Origin: an uncultured Clostridium sp.
GTDB taxonomy: Bacteria > Bacillota > Clostridia > TANB77 > CAG-508
Assembly: GCA_947570695.1 (NCBI GenBank)
Contig: CANOVB010000002.1
Span: 169,992 to 233,991 of the forward strand
Direction of reading: 5' to 3'
DNA length: 64,000 bases
Shown here: in pieces, positions 32,001 through 38,000 of the stretch
How positions within the stretch are numbered: the stretch's first letter is position 1
How the letters are laid out: the number at the start of each line of letters is the position of its first letter
The notes under the pieces: generated by a model
Seen by the model: only the letters and a program-made list of their open reading frames with translations
The model's database searches: none
What the model was told of the DNA's origin: nothing
Position numbers and translations under genes: made by a program

Positions 32001-35000
32001 TCTTTAGCTATTACTGTACCTTTTTCTACTTCATATAATTCTGATTTTTCATTATCTATTTCATTATTATAATAATATTCAATTCTATATCCTACTTTTG
32101 TATTTGGTACTGGTGTTGGGTCTGTCTCTCCACCTGATATCATTGATTTTTTATAATATACTTTAATTACATTGTTTTCTATATTTTCTTTAGCTGTAAG
32201 TGGTGCATTTATTATGCTCAAGAATTCATATCCTTCTTTTGCATTTTTATCTGCTTTTGTTTTAATTTCTTCTTTTGTTACTATATCTCCAACTTTTATT
32301 TCTACAAATTCTGTTTTATTATTATCAATTTGATTATCATAGTAATATTCAACTCTATATCCTGTTTTTTCTTCCACTGGTACATCTGGGTTTTCTGGAT
32401 CTTTTTCAAGAATATAGTAAACTTTAATTACATTATCTTCTACTGTTTGGCTAACTATTAAAGGAGCATTTGTTATTATCGCTAACTTATAACCATCTTT
32501 AATATTATTTTTAGCTTTTTCTTCTATATCAGATTTTGAAATAATTGCTCCTATTTCTGCCTCTTTTAATTCTGATTTAGTGTTATCAATTTCGTTATTG
32601 TAATAATATTCAATTCTATATCCAACTTTATTGTTTGGCACAGGTGTTGGATTTGGATTTTCTGGTGTTGGATCTACTGGTATTTCTTTTAGTATGTAAT
32701 ATACTTTAATTACGTTATTATCAGTTTCTCCTACTGTTAAAGGTGCATTTATCATACTTAAGTATTTATATCCATCTTTAACATTTAAATTAGCTTTTGC
32801 TTCTATGTCCTCTTTTGAAATTACTGTTCCTTTTTCTACTTCATTAACTTCTGTTTTTTCATTATCTATTTCATTGTCATAGTAATATTCAATTTTGTAT
32901 CCAACTTTATTGTTTGGCACAGGTGTTGGTGTTGGATTCTCTGGTGTTGGATCTACTGTTATCTCTTTTAATATGTAATATACTTTAATTACATTATTGT
33001 CTATATTGTCGCTTACTACTAATGGTGCATTTGCTATTGTCAATAATTTATATCCTTGTTTTAAATTACTTTCTGCTTTTGTTTCTATTTCTGTTTTTGT
33101 AATTTCAGTATTTATTTCTACTTCATATAGTTCTGATTTGCTATTGTCTATCTCGTTTTCATAATAGTATTCAATTCTATATCCTACTTTTGTATTTGGC
33201 ACTGGTGTTGGATCTTCTGGGTTTGGATTTGGTAATTCTGATTTCTTATAATATACCTTAATTACGTTATTATCTGTCTCTCCTACTGTTAAAGGCGCAT
33301 TTATCATACTTAAATATGTATATTCTTCCTTAATATTTAAGTCTGCCTTTGCTTTTATTTCTTCTTTTGTTATAATAGTTCCTTTTTCTGCTTCTATTAA
33401 CTCTGTTTTTTCATTATCTATTTCATTGTCATAATAATATTCTATTCTGTATCCTACTTTTGTATTTGGCACTGGTACTTCTCCACCTGTTGTTAATTTT
33501 TTATAGAATACTTTAATTACGTTATTATCTATTTTTTCTGAAACTACTAATGGTGCATTTACTATTGTAAGGAATTCATATCCATCTTTGCTATTTGCTA
33601 TAGCTTTTTCTTTTATTTCTTCTTTAGATATTTGGCTTCCAATTTCTACATTTATTAATTCTGATTTTTCATTATCTAATATATTATCATAGTAATATTC
33701 AATTCTATATCCTACTTTTGTGTTTGGCATAGGTGTTGGTGTTGGATTCTCTGGTGTTGGATCTACTGTTATCTCTTTTAATACATAATATACTTTAATT
33801 ACGTTATTATCTACATCACTTGACACTGTAAGTGGTGCATTTATCATAGTCATAAATTTATATTTATCTTTAACGTTTGCTTCCGCTTTTTCTAAAATTT
33901 CTGCTTTTGTTATTACTGTTCCAACTTCAACTTCTATTAATTCTGATTTACTATTATCTATCTCATTTTCATAATAGTATTCAATTCTATATCCTACTTT
34001 TGTATTTGGTACTGGTGTTGGGTTTTCTGGATCTGGATTTGGTAATTCTGATTTCTTATAATATACCTTAATTACGTTATTATCTGTCTCTCCTACTGTT
34101 AAAGGCGCATTTATCATACTTAAATATGTATATTTTTCCTTAATATTTAAGTCTGCTTTTGCTTTTATTTCTTCTTTTGTTATAATAGTTCCTTTTTCTG
34201 CTTGTAATACCTCTGTTTTTTCATTATCTATTTCATTGTCATAGTAATATTCAATTCTATATCCTACTTTTGTATTTGGCACTGGTGTTGGGTTTTCTGG
34301 ATCTGGATTTTCTATTTCTTCTTTTATGTAATGTACTTTAATTACATTATTTTCAATATTTTGACTTGCAACTAATGGTACATTTACTACTGTTAATAGT
34401 TTATATCCTTCTTTAATGTTTGCTACTATATTTATTCCAATATCTTTTTCTGTAATTATATTTCCGATTTCTGTTTCAATTAATTCTGATTTTGTATTAT
34501 CAATTTTGTTTTCATAATAGTATTCAACTCTATATCCTACTTTTGTATTTGGTTTTGGATCTTCTCCTGGAACTTCTATATTTTCTTTATTGTAATATAC
34601 TTTTATTACGTTATTATCTGTCTCGCCTACTGTTAGTGGCGCATTTATTACGGCTAATACTTTGTATCCGCTAATTAAATTTGCTTCAGCTTTATTATTA
34701 ACCTCTTCTTTTGAAATTACAGTTCCTTTTTCTACTTCATTAACTTCTGTTTTTTCATTATTTATTTCATCATCATAGTAATATTCTATTTTGTATCCAA
34801 CTTTGTTGTTTTCTACTACTTCTCCACCTGGAGTTAGTTCTACTTTTTGGTAGAATACTTTAATTACGTTATTATCTATGTTTTCTGATATTGTAAGTGG
34901 TACATTTACTATTGTAAGTACTTTGTATCCATCTTTATTATTGTTTGTAGCTTTTGCTTCTATTTCTTCTTTTGAAATTTTGCTTCCTTTTTTTACTTCA

Positions 35001-38000
35001 TATAATTCTGATTTACTATTATCTATTTTGTTATCAAAATAATATTCAATTCTATATCCTACTTTTGTATTTGGTACTGGATCTGGATTTGTTTCTCCAC
35101 CTGGTATCATTGATTTTTTATAATATACTTTAATAGCATTGTTTTCAACATTTTCTGATACTGTTAAAGGACTATTGATTATTGTTAATAATTCATAACC
35201 TTCTTTATTATTTTGTGCAGCTTTTGTTTCAATCTCTGATTTCGAAATTACAGTTCCAATATCTGTTTCAATCATTTCAGTTTTGCTATTATCTATTGCT
35301 TCATCATAATAATATTCAATTCTATATCCTACTTTGGTATTTGGCACTGGTGTTGGTGTTGGATTTTCTGGTGTTGGATCTGGTGTTATTTCTTGTGGTA
35401 TATAAAATACCTTAATTACATTGTTCTCTATATTCTCTGTTACTATTAAAGGAACATTTACTATTGTTAATAATTTATATCCTTCTTTTCCTTTAACTGC
35501 TGCTTTCTCTTCTATATTCTCTTTTGATATTAAAGTTCCTTTTTCTGTTTCATATAATTCTGATTTACTATTATCTATTTTGTTATCAAAATAGTATTCT
35601 ACTCTATATCCTACTTTTGTATTTGGCACTGGTGTTGGTGTTGGATTTTCTGGTGTTGGATCTGGTGTTATTTCTTCTGATATGTAATAAACTTTTATTA
35701 CGTTATTTTCTACATTTTCTGTTATTTTTAAAGGCGCATTTATCAAGGCTAATAATTTGAATCCTTTTTCTTTATTAGCTTCTACCTTTTTATCTATTTC
35801 TGATTTTAAAACTGTATTTCCTATTTCAGCATCAATTATTTCTGTTTTTTCATTATTAATTTTATCATCATAATAGTATTCAATTCTATAACCAACTTTT
35901 GTATTTACTATTGGTTCTTCTGGTTTATCTGGATTTACTATTACTTTACTTACATAATAAACTTTAATTACATTATTTTCTATTTTTTCTCCAGCTGTAA
36001 GTGGTGCATTTACTATTGTTAATAATCTATATTCTTCTGGTCTATTTACTTCCGCTTTTGCTTCTATATCAGCTTTTGAAACTACTGTTCCTTTTTCAAC
36101 TTCTACAAGTTCTGTTTTTTCATTATTTATTTCATTGTCATAATAATATTCTATTCTGTATCCTACTTTTGTATTTGGTACTGGAGTTGGTCCTTCAGTT
36201 ACTTCTTTTATGTAATATACTTTTATTGTATTATTTTCTACTTTAGCAGATACTTTTAAAGGAACATTTACTATTGTTAATAGCTTGTATCCATCTTTTT
36301 TATTTTCTTCTGCTTTTGCTGTTACTTCTTCTTTGCTTACTGTATTTCCTATTTTGCTGTCTATCATTTCTGATTTACTATTATCTATCTCATTTTCATA
36401 ATAGTATTCTATTCTATATCCTGTTTTATCTATTAATTCAGGATCTACTGGATTTTCTGGACTTCCATTATCTTTTAAATAATATACTTTAATTACGTTA
36501 TTATCTATGCTTGCACTTACTGTAAGTGGGCTATTTATTATTGTTAATAAATTATATCCAGATTTTTTGTTTTCTTCTGCTTTTGCTTCTATATCAGCTT
36601 TTGATATAACTGTTCCTACTTCTACATTAACCATTTCTGATCTTGTATTATCTATTTGGTTATCATAGTAATATTCTATTCTATATCCTACTTTTGTATT
36701 TGGTACTGGAGTTGGATTTTCTGGTGTTGTTATTGTTGTACTCTTATAGAAAATCTTAATTACGTTATTTTCTACATTTGCTGTTACTTTTAAAGGTGAA
36801 TTTATTATAGCTAATAATTCAAATCCTTCTTTTACATTTGCTGTAGCTTTTGCTTCTACTTCTGCTTTATTTACTGTTTTTCCTATTTCTGCTTCTACTA
36901 TTTCTGTTTTTGTACTATCTATTTCATTATTATAATAGTATTCTATACTATATGCTACTTTTTCATTTGGTATAGGCGTTGGGTTTGGTTCTTCTGGTGT
37001 TGGATCTGGTGTTATTTTTTCACTTATATAAAATACTTTTATTGTGTTTGCTGCTAAACTATCTGTTGCTTTTAATGGTACATTTACTATTGTTAATAAT
37101 TTGTATCCTTCTTTTTTGTTTGCCTCTGCTTTTCCTTCTACTTCTGCTTTTTCTACTGTTGTTCCTTTATCTATTTCTACTTCTTCTGTTTTGCTATTAT
37201 CTATTTCATTATCATAATAATATTCTATTTTATATCCTGTTTTTTCTTCATTTGTTACATAGAATACTTTTATTGTGCTTCCTGTTGATATTTCTTCTGG
37301 TATTTCTGCTGGTTCTGTTCTTTCTAATTTATATGTTACATATTTATTAGTTAAATTGATTTTCTCTTTTGCTACTTTTAATACATCATCTTTTAATACT
37401 TGTACTATTGTTTTTTCTGTTTGTGTATCTCCTGCTACTATTTCTCCATTTTTATAGTATTCTACTGTGTAGCTTAATTCTTTTGTTTGTGCTTCATCTG
37501 TTATATAATGCACTTTTATTAAACCACCATCTTCTATGCTTGTTGGAAGAGTTGCTGGTTCTGTTTTTTCAAATTTATATCCAAAGTATTTATCATTTGC
37601 TGTATCTACTGGTTGTACTGTTAATATATCTGGTTGTAATACTTGTACTGTTTGACTTACTGTTTTACTATCTTTTTCTACTTCTTTTCCATCTTGATAA
37701 TATTTTACTGTATAATTTAATGTTTTTGTATTTGTATCATCTATTACATAATATACCTTTATTGTGCATCCTGCTTCTATGCTATCTGGTATTTCTGCTG
37801 GTTCTGTCTTTTCTAATCTATATCCATGATATTTATTGCTTGTATTTATTTCACTTTTATTTACTGTTAATATATCTTCTTCTAATACTTGTACACTTTG
37901 TGTTTCTGTTTGTGTATCTCCTGCTACTAGTTTTCCTTCTTGATAATATTCTACTGTATAGCTTATATCTCTTCTTTGATCATTATCTATTTCATAATAT